Assembly: GCF_019857185.1 (NCBI RefSeq)
Contig: NZ_JAHWXP010000001.1
Location: 744,001 to 808,000, forward strand
Reading direction: 5' to 3'
DNA from: Alteriqipengyuania abyssalis
GTDB lineage: Bacteria > Pseudomonadota > Alphaproteobacteria > Sphingomonadales > Sphingomonadaceae
Length of the DNA stretch: 64,000 nt
This document shows positions 1 to 11,715 of this stretch, in pieces. The notes beneath the pieces are model-generated. The model saw nothing but the letters and a program-made list of their open reading frames with translations. It was not told where the DNA came from and made no database searches. The translations under genes were made by a program, and so were the position numbers. The number at the start of each line of letters is the position of its first letter. Position 1 is the first letter of the stretch.

Positions 1-238
1 CGATATAGTGGACGCTGATACTCTGGGGGCGGTGCTTCTCCACCCGCGAGGTGAACTTCTCGCGGATCGCCTTGAAGCCGACGACCATGTCCGCAACCAT
101 CTCAGTCTCGCTGTCGGACTGGATCCGGGTCGCGATCACCCATGGCAGGAACTCGGGGTAACGCTTCACGTCGGCGACCAGATCGAACATCTGTTCGGGC
201 GTGAACGGCAGCACGCGCTGCTGGTGGATGCCAGGCAT
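1..238 (-). CDS. RatA/COQ10-type START-domain protein (partial, C-terminal part outside window)
   Basis: Seventy-nine residues are readable before the left edge. The N-terminus ([20 protein letters not shown], followed by VADVKRYPEFLPW) is typical of the polyketide-cyclase/START family that includes mitochondrial Coq10 and bacterial RatA. Members bind a hydrophobic ligand, and the COQ10 branch is thought to chaperone ubiquinone. The ATG overlaps the lipA stop codon by one base (TGATG), so the two genes are almost certainly translated from one message. Pairing of lipA with this family is common in alphaproteobacteria. RatA was described in E. coli as a ribosome-associating toxin; here the ubiquinone role is the more likely one. 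The C-terminus is not visible. Confidence 0.85.
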   Translation of the reverse strand, partial: MPGIHQQRVLPFTPEQMFDLVADVKRYPEFLPWVIATRIQSDSETEMVADMVVGFKAIREKFTSRVEKHRPQSISVHYI

Positions 239-1215
239 CAGCGGGCTCCGGCGTTTCCGGCCTTGCGCCCCGCGTCGCGCTGAAGACGCTCTTCGCGCGC
301 CGCCTTCATCTGCGCGAAATCGTCGCCCGCGTGATAGCTGGAGCGGGTCAGCGGGCTCGCCGCGACCTGCAGGAAGCCCTTGGCGCGCGCGATCGAACCG
401 AACGCGTCGAACGCCTTGGGAGTGACGAAATCCTCCACCTTCGCGTGCTTGGGCGTCGGCTGCAGGTACTGCCCCATGGTGATGAAATCGACGTCGGCAC
501 TGCGCATGTCGTCCATCACCTGATGCACTTCGAGGCGCTGCTCACCCAGGCCCAGCATGATGCCCGACTTGGTGAAGATCAGCGGATCGTGCGACTTCAC
601 CTCTTCGAGCAGGCGCAGCGAGGCGTAATAGCGCGCGCCGGGGCGGATCGTCGGATACAGGCGCGGGACCGTTTCGAGGTTGTGATTGAACACGTCCGGC
701 CCGGCTTCGCAGATCGCCTCGATCGCGGGGCGCATCTTGCCGCGGAAGTCGGGCGTGAGGATTTCGATCGTGGTGTTCGGAGTCTCGCGCCGCAGCGCCT
801 GGATCACCTTCACGAACTGCCCCGCCCCGCCATCGGGCAGGTCGTCGCGGTCGACGCTGGTGATGACGATGTGTTCCAGACCCATCTTGCCTGCCGCCAC
901 CGCGACATTCTCAGGCTCCATCGGGTCGACCAGCCGCGGCATCCCGGTCTTGACGTTGCAGAATGCGCAGGCGCGCGTGCAGACATCGCCGAGGATCATG
1001 ACGGTCGCGTGCTTCTTCTCCCAGCACTCGCCGATATTGGGGCAGGCCGCTTCCTCGCACACCGTGTTCAGGCTGAGGTCGCGCATCAGACGGCGCGTCT
1101 CGTGATAGCCCTTGCTCACCGGCGCCTTGACCCTGATCCAGTCGGGCTTGCGCGGGCGTGGTGCGCGGTTGTCGTGCGGTTCGGGGGCGGAGGAGAGGTC
1201 GTTCATGCCCGCCAT
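238..1215 (-). CDS. lipA: Lipoyl synthase
   Basis: 325 aa, normal length for LipA. This radical-SAM enzyme inserts two sulfur atoms into protein-bound octanoyl groups to make lipoyl cofactor, as needed by PDH and other 2-oxoacid dehydrogenases; the E1 genes of PDH lie 12 kb away in the same window. Both cysteine clusters are present: C53, C58 and C64 in [12 protein letters not shown] (auxiliary cluster) and C79, C83 and C86 in CTRACAFC (radical-SAM cluster). The C-terminus has the expected RSSYHAGD. The start could be residue 1 or the Met at residue 4 (1206). It is divergent from the NYN gene and overlaps the downstream START-domain gene by one base. Confidence 0.97.
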   Translation of the reverse strand: MAGMNDLSSAPEPHDNRAPRPRKPDWIRVKAPVSKGYHETRRLMRDLSLNTVCEEAACPNIGECWEKKHATVMILGDVCTRACAFCNVKTGMPRLVDPMEPENVAVAAGKMGLEHIVITSVDRDDLPDGGAGQFVKVIQALRRETPNTTIEILTPDFRGKMRPAIEAICEAGPDVFNHNLETVPRLYPTIRPGARYYASLRLLEEVKSHDPLIFTKSGIMLGLGEQRLEVHQVMDDMRSADVDFITMGQYLQPTPKHAKVEDFVTPKAFDAFGSIARAKGFLQVAASPLTRSSYHAGDDFAQMKAAREERLQRDAGRKAGNAGAR

Positions 1216-1285
1216 CTAGGAGCCTCGCCCGGCAGAGGCAATGCCGCGCCTTGCCAGTGGGGCTCCGCTCGCCCATGTGGCGGGC

Positions 1286-2014
1286 ATGACCGAAGAGACC
1301 CTCAAGAATATCGCCCTGCTGATCGATGCGGACAACACCACCCCCAAGGGCATCGACCCGGTGCTGACCGTCATGGCCGAGCTCGGCCAGGTCAACATCA
1401 AGCGCGCCTACGGCAATTTCGCGAAGAACAACCTCGCCAACTGGGACAAGATCACTCACAAATACGGCATCCGTCCGCAGCAGCAGTTCGACCTGACGGC
1501 GGGCAAGAACGCGACCGACATGGCGATGACCATCGATGCGATCGATCTGCTGTATCAGGGCAAGGTCGACGGTTTCGGGATCATGAGCTCGGACAGTGAC
1601 TTTACCCCGCTTGTCACGCGGCTGCGGCAGGACGGGCTGGTCGTCTACGGCTTCGGCAGCACGAACAAGACGCCCGCGGCCTTTAAGAGCGCGTGCACCC
1701 GCTTCATCGACATCGATGCGCTGATCAAGGGCGCCTCCGATGAGCAGGAAACGCCTAAGGCGCGCGCCGCGAAGGGCAAGGGCCAGATCGACGACGAACT
1801 GGTCGAGCTGCTCGGCACCGCGTGGAAAGCGGCGAAGCGGGACGAAAACGGTTATGCGCCAATGGGCGAAGTCGGCAAGATCGCCGGCAACCGCTCCAGC
1901 TTCGACGTGCGCAATTACGGATACAAGCGGCTTTCCGACCTGTTCGAGGCGATCGACGAGTTCAAGGTGGAACGGCGCGACAATAGCGGGATGTACGTAA
2001 AGCGCCTGCGCTGA
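1286..2014 (+). CDS. NYN domain plus OST-HTH/LOTUS domain protein
   Basis: 242 aa from the ATG at 1286. The frame is open from 1241, but the first 15 codons are not family-like and ALLIDADNTT should sit near the start. Residues 1-145 form a NYN (PIN-like) domain with the acidic residues expected for metal binding: D14/D16 in LLIDADN, the D of KNATDMAMTID and the two D of SSDSDFTPL. Residues about 165-240 (DELVELLGTAWKAA onward to FDVRNYGYKRLSDLFEA) match the OST-HTH/LOTUS fold, which binds RNA. This pairing is the bacterial relative of MARF1/Limkain. Members are presumed single-strand RNases; no substrate can be read from the sequence. Monocistronic, with a terminator-like hairpin after it. 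Confidence 0.88.
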   Translation: MTEETLKNIALLIDADNTTPKGIDPVLTVMAELGQVNIKRAYGNFAKNNLANWDKITHKYGIRPQQQFDLTAGKNATDMAMTIDAIDLLYQGKVDGFGIMSSDSDFTPLVTRLRQDGLVVYGFGSTNKTPAAFKSACTRFIDIDALIKGASDEQETPKARAAKGKGQIDDELVELLGTAWKAAKRDENGYAPMGEVGKIAGNRSSFDVRNYGYKRLSDLFEAIDEFKVERRDNSGMYVKRLR

Positions 2015-2027
2015 TCCGCACACGCAT

Positions 2028-2076
2028 GAGAAAGGAAAACGGCGCGGAAGGTCTCCCTCCCTCGCCGTTCTTTTCT
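2028..2076. terminator. Terminator-like hairpin between converging genes
   Basis: A 7-bp perfect stem (AACGGCG at 2038-2044, CGCCGTT at 2063-2069) is followed by CTTTTCT, with extra partial pairing of the flanking GAGAAA and TTTTCTC. It sits between the NYN gene (+) and the TPR gene (-) and could serve both. The 18-nt loop is long for an intrinsic terminator. Confidence 0.5.
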
Positions 2077-2096
2077 CAGCTTAAAAGCGGCTTCAA

Positions 2097-3356
2097 TCAG
2101 CCCGCCTGCTGCTTGGCGTAAGCCGCCCACAGCTTGGCGATGGACGCACGCTGGCCCTGAACCTTCTCCAGAGTCTCCTGCGCTGCGGCATAATCGCCTG
2201 CCTTGACCTGCGCGATGCCGAGGCGGGTCAGAGCCAGACTGCGATCAACATCGGGCCGCGTCAGCGCGAGCTCGTAAAGCTCGGCCGCCTTCGCACCATT
2301 GTCGAAGTTCAGGTAGGCATCACCCGCAGCAACCGCGAGGCTGGCCGATGCGCCGGATGCCTTTGCGTCGCTTTCAAGCGCTCCGAGGTCGGCCTTGAGA
2401 CCGGCGGTACGCGACTGCGATTCGCGCTGCGCTTCTGCGACGAAGGTGTCGCTCGATTTGAGCTTGCCGGAAGAGATGCCCTCGGCGGTGACAGCCGCAA
2501 CCTCTGCCGGAAGACGACGGAAGTTGGCCGCATCGATGTAGTCGGTGTAATCGCGCGCCTCACGCATTGCATTCGCGGCGCGCGCAAGACGCAGCAGGTC
2601 GAGCATTTCGGCATCAGACCACTGGCCGAAATTACGCTGGATCGCGACCGCATCGGCCCACGTCGTCGCGCTCGGGTAGTATTTCACGAGCATGAGGCTG
2701 TAATTGGTCGCGTCTTCGAACATGTCATTGTTGTAAGCCGTGGTCAGCCCCCGCTTGAGCAGGGTTTCATCCGGTGCGCCGCCGGCGGCAATCTGTTCGT
2801 TGATCTGGTCATTCACCGTTTGCAGCGCGGCGGTGAAATCGCCCTCCTCGCTGTAGGTTCGCGCGATCAGCGCACGTGCCTGCTCAACCTCGTAACCAAG
2901 CTCGATCGCCTTCTCGAAGCGTGCGCGAGCGGATGCCCAGTCCTGCGAGTTGAAGGCAAGCTGGCCGGCGACGTAGGTGTACTGCGGCACATTGGCCTCG
3001 GGCACCTTGCCGCTGTCGAGCATCATGTTCATGCCTTCGAGCTGCAGCGCGACATCGTTGAGCTTACCGCCAATGGTGTACATCGTGCTGCCGTAGAAAA
3101 AGCGTTCGTCATCGGTTTTCACCGTGTCCTTGGCAGCTTCGGCCTGCGCACGCAGCGCGGCGTAATCCGGGTTTTCGCCCTTGATCGCCTCATCGATTGG
3201 CTGGAACGCCGCGAGGAATTCCTTGGAAAACTTGGCCTGCTTCTGCGCGTAGGCCGGCGTGGCGATCGCGGTCGCGCCGAGCGTGCCGACCGCCATCATC
3301 GCCGCAGCGATTGCGAACCTGGAACTCTTGGCGGGGAAAAAGGCAAACCTGGCCAT
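2097..3356 (-). CDS. Exported TPR-like repeat protein of unknown function
   Basis: 419 aa. The N-terminus is a long signal peptide (basic MARFAFFPAKSSRF, hydrophobic AIAAAMMAVGTLGATAIA, cleavage near TPAYAQ), so the mature protein should be periplasmic. The rest is alpha-helical with repeated alanine-rich units typical of tetratricopeptide repeats, clearest around ASARARFEKAIELGYEVEQA and near the C-terminus (AAELYELALTRPDVDRSLAL and GDYAAAQETLEKVQGQRA). Such proteins usually scaffold envelope complexes. No enzymatic motif is seen and I recognise no named family. It is divergent from gyrA across a 300-bp gap and transcribed alone. Confidence 0.75.
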   Translation of the reverse strand: MARFAFFPAKSSRFAIAAAMMAVGTLGATAIATPAYAQKQAKFSKEFLAAFQPIDEAIKGENPDYAALRAQAEAAKDTVKTDDERFFYGSTMYTIGGKLNDVALQLEGMNMMLDSGKVPEANVPQYTYVAGQLAFNSQDWASARARFEKAIELGYEVEQARALIARTYSEEGDFTAALQTVNDQINEQIAAGGAPDETLLKRGLTTAYNNDMFEDATNYSLMLVKYYPSATTWADAVAIQRNFGQWSDAEMLDLLRLARAANAMREARDYTDYIDAANFRRLPAEVAAVTAEGISSGKLKSSDTFVAEAQRESQSRTAGLKADLGALESDAKASGASASLAVAAGDAYLNFDNGAKAAELYELALTRPDVDRSLALTRLGIAQVKAGDYAAAQETLEKVQGQRASIAKLWAAYAKQQAG

Positions 3357-3656
3357 ATGTATCGTCTCTCCTGTTCAGCCGCGCAGTGTCGCGCAGCGTG
3401 TGTCATCTGCTTATCGGAATAACGCGCGGCCTATGCGATAGTGCCACGCCAACGTCCAGAGAGTGGCTGAAACCGGTTGAACCGAGGTTGAATGGGTGCT
3501 TCAGGCAATTCGACGTCCAACTCCGCAGAAAATGTGGAAAAACCGGCCCTCAATCCCCATGTCTGGCTGCCATTGCTGGCACCGCCGGGCGCTTTCCCCT
3601 AGCCTTCCCCGACTGCGCGTCAGACGCATCCGAATAACAGACGGACCGGACATTCC
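3357..3656. other. 300-bp intergenic region, divergent promoters presumed
   Basis: It lies between the TPR gene (-) and gyrA (+), so promoters for both must be here. I see no convincing small ORF, tRNA or strong palindrome. Both strands contain open frames, but they have no plausible start site or domain. A short direct repeat (GGTTGAA near 3474 and again near 3486) is the only notable local pattern. Confidence 0.5.
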
Positions 3657-6482
<2,826 letters not shown>

Positions 6483-6508
6483 GGCCTAGTCCCGCTCCCT
6501 GACAAAGC

Positions 6509-6547
6509 CCGCTCGCCCTCGAACTTATCGGGGCGAGCGGTCGCTTT
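6509..6547. terminator. Intrinsic-terminator-like hairpin after gyrA
   Basis: A perfect 10-bp stem (CCGCTCGCCC at 6509-6518, GGGCGAGCGG at 6531-6540) is followed by TCGCTTT. It lies between gyrA (+) and the converging lysoplasmalogenase-like gene (-). Confidence 0.75.
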
Positions 6548-6560
6548 AATGGCGACTGGT

Positions 6561-7205
6561 TTACCGCCGGAACCGGCGCAGCGTCTGCACCACGCCGGTC
6601 GCGATCAGGAACTGGCCGACGTAATATGTCGGCCAGATCAGCAGATCGGGCAAAGGCGCGAGGTTGTATGGGCCGAGGCGGCTGAAGATCAGCCAGTCGG
6701 ACACCACGAACAGCAGCGCCCCCAGCCCCACTCTCCATTCGGGGAACAGGCTGAGCCACGCGACCATCGCCATTCCACCCAGCGCGAGACCATAGATCCC
6801 GATCAGAACGTCGCCGCTGAGCCACCAGGCGACGAGCGGCACGGCCACGAACAGCAGTGCGGTGCCCCAGGTCCGCCCGACGCTCGGCTCGGGCCGCAGG
6901 TAGCGGCGGTAGAACAGTATCGCGACGACGTGGCTGGCGAAGAAGGCCACGCCCCCCGCAATGAACGACAGCTCGATCGCGAGATCGCCCAGCGCACTCA
7001 AAGCGAGCGCGAGAACGAACAGACCCGCCCGCAGCCCCTTGGTGCGCTGCGCCGCATAAAGCGCGAGGAAGCCGACCGCGGAGGTCTTGATCGCCATCAG
7101 CCAGACCCCGCCCAGCGGGGTCTGTTCGAGCAAGGGCAAGGCAATTGCTGCGAGCAGGCTGAGGGCAAGCCAGGGGCGATACTGGACGAGGGCACGGCGC
7201 GGCAT
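6561..7205 (-). CDS. Lysoplasmalogenase-like membrane protein (YhhN/TMEM86 family)
   Basis: 214 aa with about eight hydrophobic segments, so an inner-membrane protein. The layout and the motifs LSALGDLAIEL, FFASHVVAILFYRR and LFVVSDWLIFSR match the YhhN family, whose animal member TMEM86 hydrolyses the vinyl-ether bond of lysoplasmalogens. The two conserved Asp residues (in ALGD and VSDW) are those expected for the family active site. The bacterial substrate is uncertain. It is divergent from trmFO. Confidence 0.85.
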   Translation of the reverse strand: MPRRALVQYRPWLALSLLAAIALPLLEQTPLGGVWLMAIKTSAVGFLALYAAQRTKGLRAGLFVLALALSALGDLAIELSFIAGGVAFFASHVVAILFYRRYLRPEPSVGRTWGTALLFVAVPLVAWWLSGDVLIGIYGLALGGMAMVAWLSLFPEWRVGLGALLFVVSDWLIFSRLGPYNLAPLPDLLIWPTYYVGQFLIATGVVQTLRRFRR

Positions 7206-7283
7206 GGCCCGTCTCTAACGCGGGTGCAGCGTCCTCGCCACATGCTTTGAACTTTTGCCGCACTGCGCCTACGTGCGCTGGTA

Positions 7284-8651
7284 ATGACACACGACGTACA
7301 CATCATCGGCGGCGGTCTCGCGGGCAGCGAGGCGGCGTGGCAACTGGCACAGGCAGGGCTCAAGGTTCGCCTGTCGGAAATGCGCGGCAGCGGCGAGATG
7401 ACCCCCGCGCATCAGACAGATGGCCTGGCCGAACTGGTCTGTTCCAACTCCTTCCGCTCCGACGACAGCGACAAGAACGCGGTCGGCCTGCTGCACGACG
7501 AAATGCGGCGGCTGGATTCGATCGTGATGTCCGCTGGCGAAAAGGCACGCGTGCCCGCTGGCAGCGCGATGGCGGTCGACCGCGACGTCTTTTCGGCAGA
7601 AGTCGGACGCAGGCTGGCCGAGCATCCCAACGTCACCGTGGTGCGAGAGCGGGTCGACACGCTACCCGACGCAGGCCTCACCATCGTCGCCACCGGACCG
7701 CTGACCGCGCAGACCCTGGCCCAGAGCATCGTGCAGGCGACCGGCGAGGACCGGCTCGCCTTCTTCGATGCCATCGCCCCGATCGTCCACCGCGACTCGA
7801 TCGACATGAGCAAGTGCTGGATTCAGAGCCGCTGGAACAAGCGGACCGAGGCCAGCAACGAGGATGGCGACTACATCAACTGCCCGATGACGAAGGAACA
7901 GTACGAAACTTTCGTGCAGGCGCTGGTCGATGGCGAGAAGACCGAGTTCAAGGAATGGGAGGCCGACACCCCCTATTTCGACGGCTGCATGCCGATCGAG
8001 GTGATGGCGGAGCGCGGGATCGAGACGCTGCGCTACGGCCCGATGAAAGGCGTCGGGCTCGACAACCCTTACGACACCACCGAGGAACACCCGCAGGGAC
8101 GCTGGCCCTATGCCGTCGTACAGCTTCGGCAGGACAACAAGCTGGGCACGCTGTGGAACATGGTCGGCTTCCAGACCAAGCTGAAATACGGCGCGCAAGT
8201 CGAGCTGTTCCGTACAATTCCCGGCTTGGAGAACGCCGAATTCGCGCGGCTGGGTGGTCTGCACCGCAACACCTTCATCAACTCGCCGCTGGTGCTGGAC
8301 CGGCAATTGCGACTGAAGAACGCGGGCCATATCCGCTTCGCCGGGCAGATCACCGGATGCGAGGGCTATGTCGAAAGCTCGGCCATCGGTCTGCTCGCCG
8401 GCCTGATGGTCGCGGCGGAGCATCGCGGCGAGGACTGGTCCGCTCCCCCGCGCACGACGGCGCTGGGTGCGCTGCTCAGCCATGTGACCGGCGATGCCGA
8501 GGCCGAGACCTTCCAGCCGATGAACGTCAATTTCGGGCTCTTCCCGCCGCTCCACGAAGTGAAGAAGAAGCAGCGCAAGGAAGCCTATACCAGCCGCGCC
8601 AAGGCGGATCTGGGCGAGTGGCTTGCCGCGCGCGAGCGCGTGCCTGCCTAG
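7284..8651 (+). CDS. trmFO: tRNA (uracil-54-C5)-methyltransferase, folate/FAD-dependent
   Basis: 455 aa, full length. TrmFO makes ribothymidine at tRNA position 54 using methylenetetrahydrofolate and FADH2. The N-terminal FAD-binding motif is [20 protein letters not shown]. Family motifs include [12 protein letters not shown] (conserved cysteine), [27 protein letters not shown] (second conserved cysteine) and [11 protein letters not shown]. Its stop overlaps the stop of the converging EF-hand gene: the four bases CTAG at 8648-8651 carry both stops. Confidence 0.97.
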   Translation: MTHDVHIIGGGLAGSEAAWQLAQAGLKVRLSEMRGSGEMTPAHQTDGLAELVCSNSFRSDDSDKNAVGLLHDEMRRLDSIVMSAGEKARVPAGSAMAVDRDVFSAEVGRRLAEHPNVTVVRERVDTLPDAGLTIVATGPLTAQTLAQSIVQATGEDRLAFFDAIAPIVHRDSIDMSKCWIQSRWNKRTEASNEDGDYINCPMTKEQYETFVQALVDGEKTEFKEWEADTPYFDGCMPIEVMAERGIETLRYGPMKGVGLDNPYDTTEEHPQGRWPYAVVQLRQDNKLGTLWNMVGFQTKLKYGAQVELFRTIPGLENAEFARLGGLHRNTFINSPLVLDRQLRLKNAGHIRFAGQITGCEGYVESSAIGLLAGLMVAAEHRGEDWSAPPRTTALGALLSHVTGDAEAETFQPMNVNFGLFPPLHEVKKKQRKEAYTSRAKADLGEWLAARERVPA

Positions 8652-9106
8652 CAGCTACAGCGCGGTTTCTTCTTCGGCTTGGGCGCGGTGGTCGCGAATT
8701 CGGCCTGCGTCAGCACGCGGTTGCCATCCGCATCGGCACCCTCGAACTTGTCGACCGTCGCCACCGCCCATTCCTCGAAATCGAGCAGGTTGTTGCCGTC
8801 CTTGTCCAGCTTGCGGAACGCATCGCTGCGGGTCGAGAGCATTTCGTTGCGCGTGATCTTGAGGTCGCGATTGCGATCATAGCGGAAGAAGCGCCGCTGT
8901 TCGCGCGTCAGCTCGGTCGCTTCGGGAGGAGCCGGGCCGGTCAGGTCCGCCGGATCGGCCTGGGGCAGCGCGTCCTCTGCCGGGGTCGTGGCAATGTCGG
9001 GCGGCGGCGGAGCGGCCTCTTCCACCTGCGCGCGGCCCTGCCACCAGAAAATCCCGACGCCCGCCAGGATCAGCCCCAGCACTGCACCCAGCACCACGCG
9101 ATCCAT
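8648..9106 (-). CDS. Membrane-anchored EF-hand protein
   Basis: 152 aa. An N-terminal hydrophobic segment ([19 protein letters not shown], preceded by MDR) should anchor or export the protein. After an acidic, proline-rich linker there are calcium-binding EF-hand loops of the DxDxxG type: [27 protein letters not shown] and [13 protein letters not shown]. The second and third are the most canonical. The tail ends in [11 protein letters not shown], with two cysteines. Probably a periplasmic calcium-binding protein; no partner is evident. It converges on trmFO with a 4-base stop-stop overlap and lies 25 nt downstream of the squalene-synthase-like gene, so it may be co-transcribed with it. Confidence 0.82.
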   Translation of the reverse strand: MDRVVLGAVLGLILAGVGIFWWQGRAQVEEAAPPPPDIATTPAEDALPQADPADLTGPAPPEATELTREQRRFFRYDRNRDLKITRNEMLSTRSDAFRKLDKDGNNLLDFEEWAVATVDKFEGADADGNRVLTQAEFATTAPKPKKKPRCSC

Positions 9107-9131
9107 CAGCCCCTCCCCCTCTTGAAGCCCT

Positions 9132-9809
9132 TCAGCGGCCTAGCATACCCGTCCGTACCGCCGCGAGAAAATCTCCGCCTGCCGACATCATCGGCCTGCC
9201 CGAACGCAGGCTGCGCAAGCCTTGCGTGCCGAGTACCGCGAAGGGCCGCAAGGCACGCGGCAGCCTGGACGGCGTCTGGTCGAGCAGCCGCTGCCCCCGC
9301 GCCGCAGCCTGCACCCGCTCCACATCCTCTGACGTGGAGCAATGCTGCGCCAGATCGGCGTAGGACCATAGCAGCGCGGCATGATCGGGGGGCGGAGGCC
9401 CGGGGTGGCCCAGCGCCGCTGCGGCGAGCGCCCACGCATCGGCATGGCCTTCGCCGAACGCGGTGATCGCCTCCTCGGCCAGCGGACCTTCGGCCAGCAG
9501 CGCCTCCCACCCGTCGACCAGCGATGCAAGCTGCGAGACATCCGCATCCCAAGCCGCAAGGCGGGCCAGCAGCGGCTCCCCCTTGGGCCAGTCGCTGCGA
9601 TCCTGCGCGAAGCGGTCGCGCCACCAGGCGAGCTTCAATTGCCCGATGATCGGCTCGCTCGCCTGCCGCACGGCATCCGCCAGCCGCCGGTCGAGCGCGA
9701 AGAGATCGTCGAATACCGGCCGCGCATCGCGCGGGGCGTAGGCCAGCGCCAGCGTAAGCGAAGGGTCTGTTGCCGGACCTGATTCTCCCTCGGTTCTTGC
9801 GCTCGCCAT
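9132..9809 (-). CDS. Squalene/phytoene synthase-like protein (NDUFAF6-type), probably non-catalytic
   Basis: 225 aa. The N-terminal half (LALAYAPRDARPVFDDLFAL, then QLKLAWWRDRF) resembles the short all-helical squalene/phytoene synthase-like proteins common in alphaproteobacteria, related to the mitochondrial complex I assembly factor NDUFAF6. I do not see the two DxxxD prenyl-diphosphate-binding motifs of true phytoene synthases, so enzymatic activity is doubtful. The start at 9809 gives MASARTEGESG and is not verified by a strong ribosome-binding site. Its upstream region is shared with the TadG gene. Confidence 0.65.
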   Translation of the reverse strand: MASARTEGESGPATDPSLTLALAYAPRDARPVFDDLFALDRRLADAVRQASEPIIGQLKLAWWRDRFAQDRSDWPKGEPLLARLAAWDADVSQLASLVDGWEALLAEGPLAEEAITAFGEGHADAWALAAAALGHPGPPPPDHAALLWSYADLAQHCSTSEDVERVQAAARGQRLLDQTPSRLPRALRPFAVLGTQGLRSLRSGRPMMSAGGDFLAAVRTGMLGR

Positions 9810-9829
9810 GGCACGCCCATGCGCGGCTC

Positions 9830-9845
9830 TTAACCTCGCTTCAAC
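9830..9845 (+). promoter_or_regulatory. Possible CtrA-binding site upstream of the TadG gene
   Basis: TTAA, seven bases, TCAAC. The CtrA consensus in alphaproteobacteria is TTAA-N7-TTAAC, so one base differs. It lies about 120 bp upstream of the TadG start. CtrA control of pilus genes is known in Caulobacter; this instance is inference. Confidence 0.3.
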
Positions 9846-9966
9846 CCTGATCGGTCAAAGCCCGACAACCACTGGTAGGTTAAGCGGAAGGATGATGGCG
9901 GTTAACCATCGTCCGACACGCAAGCCACAAAGACGGGACCACGAGAATGACTGGGAAAGGGCAGGC

Positions 9967-11715
9967 ATGAATTTTCTGACGCGCCTGCGCCGTAATATCG
10001 CGGGCAATACCGTCGCCATCGTCGCGGCTGCGCTGGTGCCGCTGGTCGCGCTGATCGGCAGCGGTGTCGACATGAGCCGCGCCTACATGGTGGAATCGCG
10101 TCTGCAGCAGGCGTGCGACGCAGGCGTGCTCGCCGGCCGCAAGGAAATGGGCAACAGCACCTGGTCGACCGCCGCCGCAAACGTCGCCTCCGAATATTTC
10201 GAGGTCAACTACGCGAGCGACTATCTCGGTTCGCAGGATGTCAGCTTCGCGGCGACCAATCCCTCAGGCACGACCACGGTCGAGGGGACCGCCTCTGTCC
10301 GCCTGCCCACGGTCATCATGCAGTTCTTCACGTTCAGCGAGCTCAACCTCGCGGTCGACTGTGCGGCACGCTACGATGTCGGTAACGCGGACGTGACCTT
10401 CGTGCTCGACACAACCGGCTCGATGGCGTGCCCGAGCGACTCAAACGACAGCCAGTGCAGCGGGTATTTCTCTCGCTACGGAACCCAGCAGGGGCGCAGC
10501 TATTCCGGCCTGTCCACCACGTCCCGGATGGGTGCGCTCAAGGATGCGATGGATAGCTTCTACAACACGCTTAGCACCGCATCGGCAGGTAGCGGAGGCC
10601 GGATCAGATACTCGTTCGTCCCCTACACCGGCACCGTCAACGTCGGGCGCCTTCTGCCTCAGAATTACATCGTGGACAGCCATAACTATCAGTCACGCAA
10701 AGCTGAAAGCACACTTGTAGAACATTTCCGCAGTAGAGATTCGAGATACACCTCGGACTGTTCCAGCTATTACGGCACCTGGGATGGCTACCGCGTTTAT
10801 GGTCGATTCGACAGTGACTATAATGGTTGCATCTGGGACGATCAGCATACCGGAAGCACAAGTTACAAGCAGTACAATTTCAGCACCGCGACTTACAAAA
10901 CCTTCGCGTCCACTCCGGACCCGACGAGCACGGGGATCGGCAACTCGACCTGGGCGGGTTGCATCGAGGAACGCGACACGGTCGCTTCGGGCTCGGTTTC
11001 CTTCAATTCGGGCACGAAGACCTTCAGCCCGAGCGGCCTTTACGATCTCGATATCGACAGCGCACCGACCAATAACGCGACCAAGTGGCGCCCTTACTGG
11101 CCCGAAATAGTCTACTATCGCAACAACAATACGACCACTGCCAATTCGGGGACATCGTCACAGACCAGTTGCCCCTATCAGGCAAAGCTGTACGCCGAAT
11201 ACGGCTCTCTCTCGGCGTTTCGGACCTACACCAACAATCTTGCGCCCGACGGCGGTACCTATCACGATATCGGACTGCTGTGGGGCGCCCGGGTAAGCTC
11301 GCCGCAGGGCATATTCTCTTCCAACGTGAACGCTGCGCCGACCAACAACAGCTTCGTGGGTCGGCATATCGTGTTCATGACCGATGGTCAGCTGGACCCG
11401 GGCGACACCTATTATCAGGCGTACGGGGTCGAACGGCACGATGGCCGCATCACCGGCATGCAGACCTCGAACAGCAGCAGCGCCATCACGGGGGAACAGC
11501 GCACCCGGCTTACCCGCCGCTACAAGGAGCTGTGCAAGGCGATCAAGGCCAAAGGTATCCGCCTTTGGGTGGTCGCGTTCAACACCGCGCTGACCAGCGA
11601 CATGACCGAATGCGCCAGCCCCAACAGCAGCTTCACGGCGAACAATTCGGGCGCGCTCAACAACGCGTTCGGCAAGATCGCCGAAGAGATCGCCGATCTG
11701 AGGCTGGTCGACTGA
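9967..11715 (+). CDS. TadG-type pilus assembly protein with VWA-like region
   Basis: 582 aa from the ATG at 9967. The frame is open from 9808, but this start puts the TadE/TadG transmembrane segment (GNTVAIVAAALVPLVALIGS) at residues about 12-32, directly followed by the conserved VDMSRAYMVESRLQQACDAG. A GGGAAAGGGC purine run precedes it. The middle contains a von Willebrand factor A-like fold: VTFVLDTTGSM gives a partial MIDAS (DxTGS) near residue 145, and MTDGQLDPGDTYY lies further on. TadG-type minor pseudopilins belong to Flp/Tad pili. The gene overlaps the next by one base (TGATG). The Ser/Thr/Tyr/Asn-rich middle (residues about 160-440) looks surface-exposed and is less GC-rich than neighbouring genes. 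Confidence 0.85.
   Translation: MNFLTRLRRNIAGNTVAIVAAALVPLVALIGSGVDMSRAYMVESRLQQACDAGVLAGRKEMGNSTWSTAAANVASEYFEVNYASDYLGSQDVSFAATNPSGTTTVEGTASVRLPTVIMQFFTFSELNLAVDCAARYDVGNADVTFVLDTTGSMACPSDSNDSQCSGYFSRYGTQQGRSYSGLSTTSRMGALKDAMDSFYNTLSTASAGSGGRIRYSFVPYTGTVNVGRLLPQNYIVDSHNYQSRKAESTLVEHFRSRDSRYTSDCSSYYGTWDGYRVYGRFDSDYNGCIWDDQHTGSTSYKQYNFSTATYKTFASTPDPTSTGIGNSTWAGCIEERDTVASGSVSFNSGTKTFSPSGLYDLDIDSAPTNNATKWRPYWPEIVYYRNNNTTTANSGTSSQTSCPYQAKLYAEYGSLSAFRTYTNNLAPDGGTYHDIGLLWGARVSSPQGIFSSNVNAAPTNNSFVGRHIVFMTDGQLDPGDTYYQAYGVERHDGRITGMQTSNSSSAITGEQRTRLTRRYKELCKAIKAKGIRLWVVAFNTALTSDMTECASPNSSFTANNSGALNNAFGKIAEEIADLRLVD

Noticed and set aside
331-1599. Long plus-strand open frame opposite lipA
   Set aside because: It mirrors lipA in antisense, has a His/Arg/Asp-rich composition typical of antisense translation of GC-rich genes, and no domain.
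7247-9466. 739-codon plus-strand frame across trmFO and the EF-hand gene
   Set aside because: An alternative frame of trmFO continuing antisense to the EF-hand gene; Arg-rich and without motifs.
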